In this document: positions 18,003 through 26,259 of the stretch, piece after piece
Position numbering within the stretch: the stretch's first letter is position 1
Layout: the number at the start of each line of letters is the position of its first letter
DNA from: Zelonia costaricensis
Taxonomy: Eukaryota > Euglenozoa > Kinetoplastea > Trypanosomatida > Trypanosomatidae
Reading direction: 5' to 3'
Assembly: GCA_030849075.1 (NCBI GenBank)
Contig: JASAOO010003457.1
Span: 1 to 55,000 of the forward strand
Length of the DNA stretch: 55,000 nucleotides
Notes under the pieces: model-generated
The model's database searches: none
What the model saw: the letters and a program-made list of their open reading frames with translations, nothing else
Told to the model about the DNA's origin: nothing
Made by a program: the position numbers and the translations under genes

Positions 18003-18611
18003 ATGGAAATTGCCGACCGCCCGCTCTCTGAGATCATCAAGGAGCAGAAGATTGGTCGCGAGCTCAGCCGCCGCCAGCGTGACAACAAGACGACCAGCCG
18101 CCCCAGCGGCAACAAGAGCCAGCCTCAGCAGCAGCAGCAGCAGCGGGGTGGCAACAACAACAGCGGCAACAGCAGCAGCTCGCGCGGCAGTCGCCGCGGC
18201 AACGGGGGCGGCAGCAACGCGAGCAGCAACGCGGTCAGCCGCCGCAGCAGCGGCCGTCGCGGGGGCAACGGCGGCAACGGGGGCAACAACAACAACAACA
18301 ACCAGTCTTCCCAGGGCGGCGGCCGCCGCCGCTTCCGCACGGATGCCGGCCGTCACCGCGGTGGAAACGCCGTGACCGCCGTCAGCCGTCGTCTTGCCAA
18401 CCGCAGCAGCCGCGGCGGTAACAACAACAACAACAACAGCGGCAAGAAGGGCAACAACAACAGCGGTAAGAACAACAACGGCAACGAGCGCCGCGGCGCC
18501 AAGTCGTCTGGCCGTCGGCAGCGCATCACGGGTGCGGAGCGCAACGAGCGCAACCGCGACCGCGACCGCCGCTCCGCCCTCTCGCGCTTCCGCTCCAAGC
18601 GCGACTTCTAG
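18003..18611 (+). CDS. Asn/Arg/Gly-rich RNA-binding-type protein with N-terminal UAP56-binding-like motif
   Basis: The product is 202 aa. The first 25 residues are the only ordered part; ADRPLSEIIKEQKIGREL resembles the UAP56-binding motif of ALY/REF-type mRNA-export adaptors (consensus around SLDDIIKLNR). The rest is low complexity: a polyGln patch (about residues 41-48), repeated RRG/NNSGN blocks, RR-G-N clusters and Asn runs, then a very basic end (RRSALSRFRSKRDF). There is no RRM. UIF/FYTTD1, CHTOP and ALY share this plan of a short UAP56-binding motif beside Arg/Gly-rich RNA-binding sequence, so an export or mRNP-packaging adaptor is proposed. The motif match is visible; the role is inference. 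A generic RGG-type RNA-binding protein is the alternative. It is flanked by unusually long spacers of 2.4 and 2.1 kb. Confidence 0.85.
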   Translation: MEIADRPLSEIIKEQKIGRELSRRQRDNKTTSRPSGNKSQPQQQQQQRGGNNNSGNSSSSRGSRRGNGGGSNASSNAVSRRSSGRRGGNGGNGGNNNNNNQSSQGGGRRRFRTDAGRHRGGNAVTAVSRRLANRSSRGGNNNNNNSGKKGNNNSGKNNNGNERRGAKSSGRRQRITGAERNERNRDRDRRSALSRFRSKRDF

Positions 18612-18839
18612 ACGCCTCACGGCCATGCACTTTGAGCCCACGCGCGTCAGCGTGGGGGTTGTGTTACTCGAGTGTGTCTGTAAGTGTGTGTGTGTGTGTC
18701 TGTGTACGTGCCATTCTGTGCGTGATTTTCTTTATGTTCGCTTCTTCGCCTGTATGCCCGTGCGCCCCTTTTTCTCGTGTGTGATTGTGGTGGTGAGGAG
18801 GCGGTATAACAACATGATTGTGGACATGAAGTGTGGCGC

Positions 18840-19265
18840 CAAGCGGGTGCCCCGCGGAGGTGAGGGGGGAGGGAAGGAGAAGGGGGGGGCAGGAAAGCGT
18901 GGAAAGGCGAAGGAAGCGCCGTTCAACGGAGGCGATGCTGGTCTTGACGCGTTCTATTCTCTCTTACGAACTCTTTTTTGTTCGTCCTCCGCTCCCCACG
19001 CTGCACACCATCGTACCGCAGCGGGGAGACCTCCAACGAGTCGGAAGAATGGATGAGTAGAGGGAGAAGAAGGCGCCGGCCGCGGCCGCGGCCGAGGTGC
19101 CTTCGGGGTGTGGGTGAGCCTCGGGCTGTGCCATTGCACGCGCAACAACATGGCAAGAATGGGTGCCGCGCTGGCGCAGGGCACAGTTGATGAAGCGAGC
19201 ACACGCCCCCACCGAGAATGGCGAGTGAGCAGGGGGGCGTATCGGAGGGGGAAAGGGGGGGCCGC
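18840..19265 (+). other. Purine-rich, G-run island (possible RNA G-quadruplexes)
   Basis: G6-A-G3 followed by G8 lies at about 18863-18890, and G6, G5 and G7 runs lie within 19232-19261. The stretch between is also G/A-rich. The flanking spacers are C/T-rich on this strand, so the composition is reversed here. In the sense transcript these runs would sit in the 3' UTR of the Asn/Arg/Gly-rich protein and could fold into quadruplexes. Confidence 0.5.
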
Positions 19266-19764
19266 AAGGAAGATAGAGCGCAGTAGGGTTGATGTCGCAC
19301 GGTACCACGAAGGGAATGGCCCGTGCGTGCACTGTGCTGCACAAGCGCATCACCGCAACTATGGACGGCGACGACTTGCGATACACAGAGTCTTTGATCT
19401 CAGTGTGAGGCCGCGACGCCGTTGCCCCGTGTACCCCCCCCCCACCCCCCTTCCCGCTTCCACCCGTGACGCACTTGGGTCTCGTCGCTGGTGCTCTGCG
19501 CGACACGCCACCCTTGTGTGCACCTGCGCGATCTTTTTTTTTTGTCGCCTTTGCTGTCAGATCAGCGTGCCGTGCATTGGGGTACCCTGCAGCAGCCGGT
19601 GTCCTGCCCTGCCTCCCCCCCCTCTGCGTCCACCCTCCACCTCCCGCAAAGATGGAGCCGTGACCTAAATCCCCCTTTGCCCTCGTCACGATTTCGGGGC
19701 TCCCGACCTCCTCCTGCCCCCCCTCCCTCCCTCCCTTGGTTGCCACTTGTGTGAACGCGTCAAG

Positions 19765-20241
19765 ATGTCGAGAACAAAAAAGGCGAAGAAGCATCTCAGC
19801 CGCCACAACACGCCACGGCAGAGCTCCGCCCATGCACCGAATGCGCAGCGTACGTTCACCTCTCTTGGCAAGGTCGTGTGGGAGGTGCCCCGTCGCTCAA
19901 GCCTCCCTCCGCTCCCCGCGGCAGCGACGTCGCCTCGCGGCACACTCTTCTCGACTGCGCACGCGGTGAAGCTGGGGGTGCGCACGTCACTTGGCCGAGG
20001 GAGAAAAGGGGGAGACTACATTGGTGTCACGCAACGTTGCGCCCCCGCCCCCGCCCCCCCCCCTTCCCCTTCCCTCCCCCCAATCCAGTATGGTGGCTCG
20101 GGGAGTTGCGATTGGCTACTGAGAGGGCCGCTGTGGTTGGCAAGACCCGTGTTTTGGCGTTGCATGCTGTGGCGTGCCTACAGGTGCCCGCACGTGGTCT
20201 ACACACTCGTCCTTCTCTCCATTTCCCCTACACGTACTTAG
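19765..20241 (+). CDS. Doubtful small ORF, basic N-terminus
   Basis: This frame would encode 158 aa starting MSRTKKAKKHLSRHN. In its favour, a strong C/T tract (about 19709-19740) is followed by AG at 19763-19764, directly before the ATG, and the first 90 codons use mostly G/C-ending codons. Against it, the second half crosses a C-run and reads as Pro/Ala low complexity followed by a Trp/Leu/Cys-rich tail, as expected of translated UTR. I recognise no domain. It is listed only because the acceptor-like signal is well placed. Confidence 0.18.
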   Translation: MSRTKKAKKHLSRHNTPRQSSAHAPNAQRTFTSLGKVVWEVPRRSSLPPLPAAATSPRGTLFSTAHAVKLGVRTSLGRGRKGGDYIGVTQRCAPAPAPPPSPSLPPIQYGGSGSCDWLLRGPLWLARPVFWRCMLWRAYRCPHVVYTLVLLSISPTRT

Positions 20242-20570
20242 TGCACACACACGACGGCAGTATCGGTATCGGCACGGAACACAGCATCAGCCCCCCTCCC
20301 CTTTCCTCTTGCTCCTCTTCGCAGCGCACGAGCCAGACGCGCAACATACGCACGTGCACAAGGTGGCACAGCTCTCCAGCTACCTGCTATCGTCTCCCCA
20401 CACACACACACACGTGCAACCCAGCTTGCAGTACGTACAGTATCCGTCCCTCCCCCCCCCTTCCCCACTCTTTCCCAGACCCTCCCCCAAAAAGGCTGCT
20501 CGATACCGCATTACGTGTGCGCTCTTGTCGTGTTTCTTTGCCTTTACTGGCTTTTTGTCACTGCTGGTGC

Positions 20571-20618
20571 CGCCCTTTCCTTTTTTTGGTTGTTTGTTTC
20601 AGCTTTCCTTCTTCACAG
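20571..20618 (+). promoter_or_regulatory. Predicted spliced-leader acceptor
   Basis: T/C-rich tracts end at AG 20601-20602 and AG 20617-20618. The leader of about 110 bases contains a long (CA)n run and no ATG before 20728. Confidence 0.5.
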
Positions 20619-20727
20619 ACGGCGGTGCGCACGTGCCTGCCAGGCCCACCCCACCCCCTCGCGCACACTTTCTCGCATCCTGCACACACACACACACACA
20701 CATACATACACACACCCTCTTTAGCCG

Positions 20728-22083
20728 ATGCGTCGTAGCGTGCTGCGTCTCCTGCTCAACATCTCGGGTGAGAGCCCCGACTTCCGCGCCAAGCCGGGTG
20801 TGCGCAACCTGCTGCTGGAGGTGCAGCAGAGCCCGTACAAGGAGCAGTTCAAGGACTACTGGTCCACCCCTGTCCCGTTCGCCGACCGCGAGTATGGCGA
20901 GAAGCCGAAGCTCGGGGAGCCGATCCCGACGCGCCGCGCCGCGAGCACGATTCTTGTCGGGCACAACAAGCACATCGACCCCGCCAAGGTCCAGGCCGGC
21001 GAGGACAACGATTACAAGATATTGATGATGTACCGTGAGGCGAAGGGGCAGTACGTGAAGGATCAGTTCATCCTGCCCTCCGCGCCCGTCTCGCTGGAGG
21101 ACGTGTCGGACGACTGGATCAAGGTACTGCGCCGCCGCGGGGTCACGACGCAATGGCCCGACATGCACCACCGCCTCGCCGCCATGCGGGCCCTCTTTGT
21201 GCAGGCCAACCTGCTGCTCATCCCGAAAGAGGGCGGCGCGGTCGCCGAGGTGGAGGGGCCGCCCGGGCCGCAGCGGTGGCACATGATCTGCTACCAGCAC
21301 GCCCAGGCGATGCGGCAGCTCATGGACGTGCTGGAGCTGCCCATGGAGTCGACCCTCTCGCAGTTGATGCCCTTCCGCACCATCGTCACCCCGACGAGCG
21401 AGACGTTCCGGTTTGAGAACCTCAGCTACCTTGTCACCCTCGACAAGATCCCGGACGTGCAGTACACCATCTCCACCGTTGGCGAGAAGCTGGTGTGGGT
21501 GTCGCCGCTGGAGGCGCTCGCCCGCTTCAACGCCGGCATCATGAACATGCCGACCCCGAACGTCATCGCGCTTTCGGAGCTGCACAACGAGTGCCCCACC
21601 TTCGCGGATGTCGTGAGGAAGACGAACCGGGATGAGCCGCGCAAGGTGCGGCCAGAGCTGTACCGGCACGGGCAGCAGAAGGTCGCGACGGTGCTGCTGC
21701 CGGGTGACATGAGCCACCCCGACACCACGCCCGAGGACCGTGCGGCGAAGTACGTGCGCCGGTTTGTGTACGAAAAGGACTACCCCTTTGGCGTCCGCGC
21801 CGTCTTCGATGAGCGCCCCGCGACGGTGGAGGAGGAGGCGGCCGTGCTGGAGCCCGAGAAGCCCGCGCTGCTGGAGGAGGCCACCGAGATGGACGCGGTG
21901 TACAACAGCGTGCCGTACCCGTCGCGGCAGCGCGTGCCGCAGGAGGGAAAGACGGCCTACCCCGTGCCCCAGTACGTCTTCCAGGAGGGGTCCGAAGACG
22001 AGGAGGGCATCATTCCGCTCCGGCGGGACCACATGGGGCGCAGGGTGACGGTGGACGTCTACTCGGACATGGAACGCAAGTAG
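20728..22083 (+). CDS. Conserved-looking, probably mitochondrial protein, 451 aa
   Basis: ATG 20728 is the first ATG after the predicted acceptors. The start MRRSVLRLLLN is a short basic-hydrophobic sequence typical of trypanosomatid mitochondrial presequences. Unlike most neighbours the protein has almost no low-complexity sequence: it reads as a compact, soluble, charged protein throughout, with ordered stretches such as VTTQWPDMHHRLAAMRALF near residue 134 and RWHMICYQHAQAMRQLMDV near 189, and an acidic, proline-containing C-terminal region (about 360-451). No catalytic motif or known fold was recognised. This profile is typical of lineage-specific kinetoplastid mitoribosomal or mitochondrial RNA-processing subunits, but that is inference. 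A perfect small inverted repeat follows 49 bases after the stop. Confidence 0.85.
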   Translation: MRRSVLRLLLNISGESPDFRAKPGVRNLLLEVQQSPYKEQFKDYWSTPVPFADREYGEKPKLGEPIPTRRAASTILVGHNKHIDPAKVQAGEDNDYKILMMYREAKGQYVKDQFILPSAPVSLEDVSDDWIKVLRRRGVTTQWPDMHHRLAAMRALFVQANLLLIPKEGGAVAEVEGPPGPQRWHMICYQHAQAMRQLMDVLELPMESTLSQLMPFRTIVTPTSETFRFENLSYLVTLDKIPDVQYTISTVGEKLVWVSPLEALARFNAGIMNMPTPNVIALSELHNECPTFADVVRKTNRDEPRKVRPELYRHGQQKVATVLLPGDMSHPDTTPEDRAAKYVRRFVYEKDYPFGVRAVFDERPATVEEEAAVLEPEKPALLEEATEMDAVYNSVPYPSRQRVPQEGKTAYPVPQYVFQEGSEDEEGIIPLRRDHMGRRVTVDVYSDMERK

Positions 22084-22131
22084 CGTCTTGCGCCCGGGCG
22101 ACTGTGTGAGTTTACGTCAGAGCCGTCACAT

Positions 22132-22151
22132 ATCGTCCGAGGCAGGACGAT
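22132..22151 (+). other. Perfect 7-bp inverted repeat in 3' UTR
   Basis: ATCGTCC and GGACGAT are separated by six bases (GAGGCA), about 50 bases after the stop of the 451-aa protein gene. As RNA it would form a small hairpin. Its function is unknown. Confidence 0.6.
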
Positions 22152-22860
22152 GGAACCTGCTAGAGCGCTGAGAAGGGCGTTGGACATTCGGTTGTGGTTG
22201 TTGTTGGTGTGTTCTCGTGCGTGCCCGCGACGCGCCACGTGAGGACTGGCGGCCATTTCGCCTGCACGTGTGAGCGTTGCGTGACGCACACGCGTGCCGG
22301 CAGCGATGAGGCGATGCTCCACTTGTGTGCGACGACCGCCAGCGGCGTCTCGCTTCGTGCAAGCATCATGCGCGTTGTTGACCGCGCGCTCACATGAAAC
22401 CCCAAAGCGGAGGCGCCCCCTCGAGAAAGAAAAACGTGTGCAAGAGGGTAAGGGGTAGGGAGGGAAGCCAGTATGCGCACATCGACCGAATGCGCGCCTC
22501 CGGCGTCTTTAGCCTCAGTCTCCGGCGCTTGTCTGTCTGCCTCACGCACAGAGGCGCTCATGAATGGACCACAACGCGGACGTGCCGAGTGCGAGACGCA
22601 CACGAGCGCACAGAGCGGGAAGCGTCAACAGAGAAAGACAGAATATGGACAGCGCTTACGTCAAGCACGCGTTGCCATTCTGCTTCACCTCTTCTTTCGC
22701 TTTCCCTCCTCCGCTGCGTGCTCCTGCCGTCTTGCTGTCCTCCGTGTGAGAGTTGCCGCCCACATGCACATCGACCTACATCACAAGTCAGCACGACAAC
22801 AAGGCGCGCACCGCATAATCAGCTGGTCGGCGCAACCACCTCACTACGCCCCTACGCTCG

Positions 22861-22899
22861 CCTCCCTCCCCCCCCCCGTGTCTCCCCCCTCTCGTCAAG
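22861..22899 (+). promoter_or_regulatory. Predicted spliced-leader acceptor; decides the DUF167 start
   Basis: A C-rich tract is followed by AG at 22898-22899. The first ATG downstream is 22926, which rules out the upstream in-frame ATGs at 22473 and 22764. Confidence 0.55.
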
Positions 22900-22925
22900 C
22901 GCCTGTGTGCACTACTGCACACTTT

Positions 22926-23552
22926 ATGCAAGCCACGTGGGTGTGTCTGCGTTGGCGCATGTTTCCCAGTCTCACACAGGCCCAGCCGGGCCGGTATCTG
23001 CTCGCCGTGCACGCCAAGCCCGGCGCACGCACGTCGGCCTTCGCCGCCCCTCTTACCCCGGACGCCGAAGAGGCCGAGCTGCGCATCGCCGCCCCGCCGG
23101 TGGAGGGCCAGGCCAACGCAGAGCTGGTCCGCTTCCTGGACGAGCTCGTGGAGCGCGGCCTGCGGGCGATGCGCGCCGATGAAACGGCATACGTGCAAGG
23201 TACGTCGTGCGCCTCGGTCTCCGCGGCAGACGCGGCGGCGTGCGCTGCTGCCTCCGGTGCACTCGGCGGCCGCCCCGGTGCAGGACCTGCAGCCAGCGAC
23301 CAGAGGTCGGGCAAAAGGGGGAAAGGCAAGGAGGCGTCGACTGCAGGCGGCAGTGATGGCGTGGTGCAGCCGAAGGGAGGGCGTGTCGACGGTGCCGCGT
23401 CAGCCGCGGCGTCTGCGCCGCTGCCGGATCGCGTCGATGTGAGTCTCGTTCGGAGCGGCACCTCGCGCACGAAGACCGTCCTCGTCGCGTTTCCGGGCAC
23501 TCGCGCGCAGCTGGTGGCGGTGCTCGAAAGGGAATCGCGCGAGGGCTCTTAG
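22926..23552 (+). CDS. DUF167/YggU-family protein with a low-complexity insertion
   Basis: The product is 208 aa. The N-terminal part RYLLAVHAKPGARTSAF, then AELRIAAPPVEGQANAEL, is the signature of the DUF167 (YggU/C15orf40) family: a strand with Lys-Pro-Gly-Ala, then a strand and a helix around PPVEGQAN. The final family strand and helix appear only at the C-terminus (SLVRSGTSRTKTVLVAF, then a helix). Between them lie about 80 residues rich in Ala, Gly, Ser and Lys that have no counterpart in the roughly 95-125 aa bacterial and animal proteins. ATG 22959 is an alternative start (MFPSLTQAQPG). The family's biochemical role is not established; a small alpha/beta fold is known from structures. 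The insertion would form a long surface loop. Confidence 0.85.
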   Translation: MQATWVCLRWRMFPSLTQAQPGRYLLAVHAKPGARTSAFAAPLTPDAEEAELRIAAPPVEGQANAELVRFLDELVERGLRAMRADETAYVQGTSCASVSAADAAACAAASGALGGRPGAGPAASDQRSGKRGKGKEASTAGGSDGVVQPKGGRVDGAASAAASAPLPDRVDVSLVRSGTSRTKTVLVAFPGTRAQLVAVLERESREGS

Positions 23553-23630
23553 AGGAAGCAAAAGGGGGAGGAGGGAGTATGCGGTGACTTCTTTACGCCC
23601 ATCCCTTCTTCTCAGCGCTCATCTCCGCTG

Positions 23631-23662
<32 letters not shown>
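23631..23662 (+). repeat. GT microsatellite
   Basis: A (GT)n run with one TTT interruption lies in the 3' UTR of the DUF167 gene. Confidence 0.9.
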
Positions 23663-24060
23663 CTCTGTGGTTGTCTCTCGTGTGCCCCGTGCATGTGCGA
23701 CTAAGCTCGATGCGGGTGCACCGCTACCCCGCCGTGACGCCCAGAACACTACAGCGTCTGCAATCACAAACTCAAAGTACAAGCCATTTCCTTTGGGCGT
23801 AGTCCCGTCGCTAATGTGCGACGGAGAGCGAGGCGGATCAACGACGACGCCGCATCGCCACGATCCAGCTCCTTCTCACGTCACGCCATTCTCTTCGCTA
23901 CGCACCCCTCCCCTCCCCATCCCCTCACCCTGTCCCCCTCCCCGACGCTTCCATCCGCGCATCAACCAGCACGCCGCTCTCGCACCTCTCACATCCCGCC
24001 CCGCCTGCTTCCCTACATTTTTTGTTTGTTTTCCCGCGCTGGCGCATGTGTGTGTGTGTG

Positions 24061-24095
24061 CTTATCCTCCGCTGCCGCTGCTGCTGTTGATCTAG
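24061..24095 (+). promoter_or_regulatory. Predicted spliced-leader acceptor
   Basis: A pyrimidine-rich (CTG)n-containing tract is followed by AG at 24094-24095. The 138-base leader to ATG 24234 has no ATG. AG 24198-24199 is an alternative. Confidence 0.45.
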
Positions 24096-24233
24096 CCGGT
24101 GTCTGTGCGCCGTTCTCAATCCACTCTCCATCGCTTTGCGGTCCACACGACACACACAAACCCACACGTACATACTCATACGCACACGCGCACTTGCAGA
24201 AATCACGTCGATACGTCCGCTGCGCGTGACAAC

Positions 24234-25802
24234 ATGAACTACCAGATTTTTCAGTACACGCCGTCTAGCGCGTCCGCCCCGGCCCCCAGCTCCCCTGCAG
24301 GGCTCCCCGCCGCGGGCGACACGGCACCACAGCGGCCGGTGCGCGTCACGCCGTCGGCGCTGTCGGCCCTCCTTTACGCCATCCTATACTCCATCGAGTT
24401 CCAGTCCCCCGTCGGGCCGCGCCCACCCGCCCTGCGCGACCACACCACCCCCCGCGGCGGTTTGGGCGCCGCAGGCGGGGGCGGTGGTGGTGCCGCGATA
24501 GCGCCGTCCGCCGCGACGCTGCTCACCTCCGCGGTGTCGGTGATGTCGAGCTTCTGGGGCCGCAGCTCCGCCACCCTGCCAGCAGCTCAACAGCAGGCGC
24601 AGCAGAGGCAGTCGCAGGCCCACCTGCAGCAGCACGCCCTGGAGCCGTCCTACCGCACGTCCGCCGGCGCCACCTCCGCGGTCTTTCCCGGTACCTTCGA
24701 TGTCGCCCCCGGCGCGGTGCCGCGGCAGCTCTCCGCGGCGGAGGCGGCCGAGCTGGCGGCGCTGCAGCGGCAGCACGACCAACCCTTTGTGGTGCCCGTC
24801 ATTCAGGTGCTGCACAAGCTCGGCGGCGTGCACATCACTGTCCGCGAAACACACAACCCCACCATCACGGTCGCCTACAACCGCGCCATGGAGGAGATCG
24901 AGGCGATGGTGTCCGACCACGAGCTGCGCCTCACGCGGCAGCCCCCACCCCCGCTGCCGGCACCACAGCCCGCCGCATCCCCGAGCCCCGGCGCTCTCCC
25001 AAGTGGCAGCGCGCCTGGCTTCACGGATGCAGGAGGCACCAGCGCGGCGGCAGTGGACCCGCAGCACCAGAGCGTCAGCACCAACGACCGACTGGTCGGC
25101 AGCACGCGCGCGGGCAGCACGGCGTCGCCGCACTCGCAGCCGCGCGCAGCGCCGCCAGGTGCACCACCATCGACGCGCGCCGCCGCCCCCTCGCCGGCCT
25201 CGCCCACCTCGCCTTCCCTGTCGCGTTCGGCCCTGCGCGCGGAGGGCAGCCCTGTGTCGGACGCGACGGCGGCGACGTGGGTCCGCATTAGCGCAAACAG
25301 CGATGGCGGCAACCACAGCAACGCCAACGGGGGCGGCAGCAGCGGTGCTATGGGTGGGGACGCCTCCAAGCCGGGCCCGGACGAGCTCGGGCTCCTCTTC
25401 ACGGTGCGGCTGCTGTCCAAGGAGGTGACGCGGTGGCGCCTGGCACACGAGCGGCCCCTGGCGGAGTGGCGCTTCCCCATCATCCGGACATCGAACGAGC
25501 GGATGATTCAGTCGCGCATGCAGGGGCCAACCGACGCGGCCGGTGCCGAGGACGGTAGTGCTGGCGGGGGTGGCAGCGCGACGAGCCCGCGCCATCTGCG
25601 CGGAGACGGGGCCGCGTCGCTGCCGGAGTTGATGTTGGTGAATGACCCGTCGCAGGTGCTGCAGGTGCTCGAGTTCATCCTGCGCTCGAGCTACCAGACA
25701 ACGACCATGGAGACGTTCACGGACTTCACCTCAGGCGAGCTCGTGTTTGATGCGCACGTGCAGGAGTGCGATTTCATCTGGAAGAAACCCGAGAGCAAAT
25801 GA
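24234..25802 (+). CDS. ATG101-like HORMA-domain protein with large insertions
   Basis: The product is 522 aa. ATG 24234 is the first ATG of an ATG-free leader. Four separated segments line up in order with ATG101, the HORMA-fold partner of ATG13 in the autophagy-initiation kinase complex. Residues 40-62, ALSALLYAILYSIEFQSPVG, match the family helix (ILHTIVFHR...). Residues about 187-232, with VHITVRETHNP and a following helix, match the strand-helix region. Residues 385-425, LLSKEVTRWRL and PLAEWRFPI, match the region carrying the WF finger and the PWE-W strand. Residues 470-519 supply a helix and the final strands. Between them are Pro/Ala/Ser/Gly-rich insertions of about 100-150 residues, which explain 522 aa against roughly 200-220 in animals and plants. 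The Trp-Pro-Phe of human ATG101 reads Trp-Arg-Leu here. The assignment is by eye; another HORMA protein such as a degenerate ATG13 is the main alternative. Confidence 0.6.
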   Translation: MNYQIFQYTPSSASAPAPSSPAGLPAAGDTAPQRPVRVTPSALSALLYAILYSIEFQSPVGPRPPALRDHTTPRGGLGAAGGGGGGAAIAPSAATLLTSAVSVMSSFWGRSSATLPAAQQQAQQRQSQAHLQQHALEPSYRTSAGATSAVFPGTFDVAPGAVPRQLSAAEAAELAALQRQHDQPFVVPVIQVLHKLGGVHITVRETHNPTITVAYNRAMEEIEAMVSDHELRLTRQPPPPLPAPQPAASPSPGALPSGSAPGFTDAGGTSAAAVDPQHQSVSTNDRLVGSTRAGSTASPHSQPRAAPPGAPPSTRAAAPSPASPTSPSLSRSALRAEGSPVSDATAATWVRISANSDGGNHSNANGGGSSGAMGGDASKPGPDELGLLFTVRLLSKEVTRWRLAHERPLAEWRFPIIRTSNERMIQSRMQGPTDAAGAEDGSAGGGGSATSPRHLRGDGAASLPELMLVNDPSQVLQVLEFILRSSYQTTTMETFTDFTSGELVFDAHVQECDFIWKKPESK

Positions 25803-26111
25803 TGCGCTGCGGCGGCGAAGCGGGTATGTTTGTGTGTGTGTGTGTGTGTGTGAGCACCACCCGTGACTGCCGCGCTCGTTGGGGAAGCCGTGCAGTGCCG
25901 TACTACATGCCGCTTTTTCTCTTGTTCCGAGTCCTTCTTTCCAAAAGGAGGTGTGCCCGCTTCTGATTCTTCTTCGCTTCCGCTATACCACGACGATGGA
26001 CGAGTGCTCGTGCTTTTTGCTGATGTGCCATGAATGGCCCCAACTATACCTGTGGACTGTGCGAGCCCCCCTCCCCTCTTCTTCTCATTCCTGCTTCACT
26101 TTTTGTACTGG

Positions 26112-26114
<3 letters not shown>

Positions 26115-26143
<29 letters not shown>

Positions 26144-26259
26144 ATGGCTGTAGTATCAAATGTGTGCCGCATCTTGGCTTTGATGTCTGTTTCGCGGTCT
26201 TTTTGCGCTGGTGCTGTGTGCGGCGAATTCTGTGTTTGTGTGTGTGTGTGTGTGTGTGC
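26115..26259 (+). repeat. Pair of GT microsatellites
   Basis: Two (GT)n runs, about 29 and 23 bases long, are separated by about 95 bases of unique sequence in the 3' UTR of the ATG101-like gene. Confidence 0.85.

Larger units (their letters stand above)
18612..20727 (+). other. Long intergenic region (2.1 kb) containing a purine-rich island
   Basis: There is no firmly supported gene. Just after the stop it has a GT-rich patch (about 18670-18705). From about 18840 to 19265 the + strand is unusually G/A-rich, with long G runs, and it then reverts to C/T-rich DNA. A possible small reading frame (19765-20241) is listed separately. The end holds C runs, a (CA)n tract (about 20683-20702) and the acceptor of the next gene. 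Confidence 0.65.
22084..22925 (+). other. Intergenic region
   Basis: This 842-base spacer has no supported gene. It begins with the hairpin at 22132-22151, has a purine-rich patch (about 22395-22465) and ends in a C-rich polypyrimidine tract and the short leader of the DUF167 gene. A longer open frame from 22473 runs into that gene, but it starts far upstream of the predicted acceptor. Confidence 0.65.
23553..24233 (+). other. Intergenic region with GT repeat
   Basis: This 681-base spacer has no supported gene. It contains the GT array near 23631-23662, C/T blocks (about 23870-23960) and the leader of the ATG101-like gene, which ends in a CA-rich stretch. Confidence 0.7.

Noticed and set aside
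17144..18031. 295-codon + strand frame before the Asn/Arg/Gly-rich gene
   Set aside because: Pro/His/Ser/Thr-rich translation of C-rich spacer, overlapping the next gene in another frame, with no motif.
20599..22032. 477-codon open frame on the minus strand
   Set aside because: It is the antisense of the well-supported 451-aa protein gene. High G/C at third positions removes stops from the opposite strand, and the translation is a His/Arg/Val-rich shadow.
22473..22925. 151-codon N-terminal extension of the DUF167 protein
   Set aside because: It lies before the polypyrimidine tract and AG at 22898-22899, so it would not be in the mature mRNA.
24384..25595. 403-codon open frame on the minus strand
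   Set aside because: Shadow of the ATG101-like gene; Arg/Gly/Ala-rich translation without a domain.
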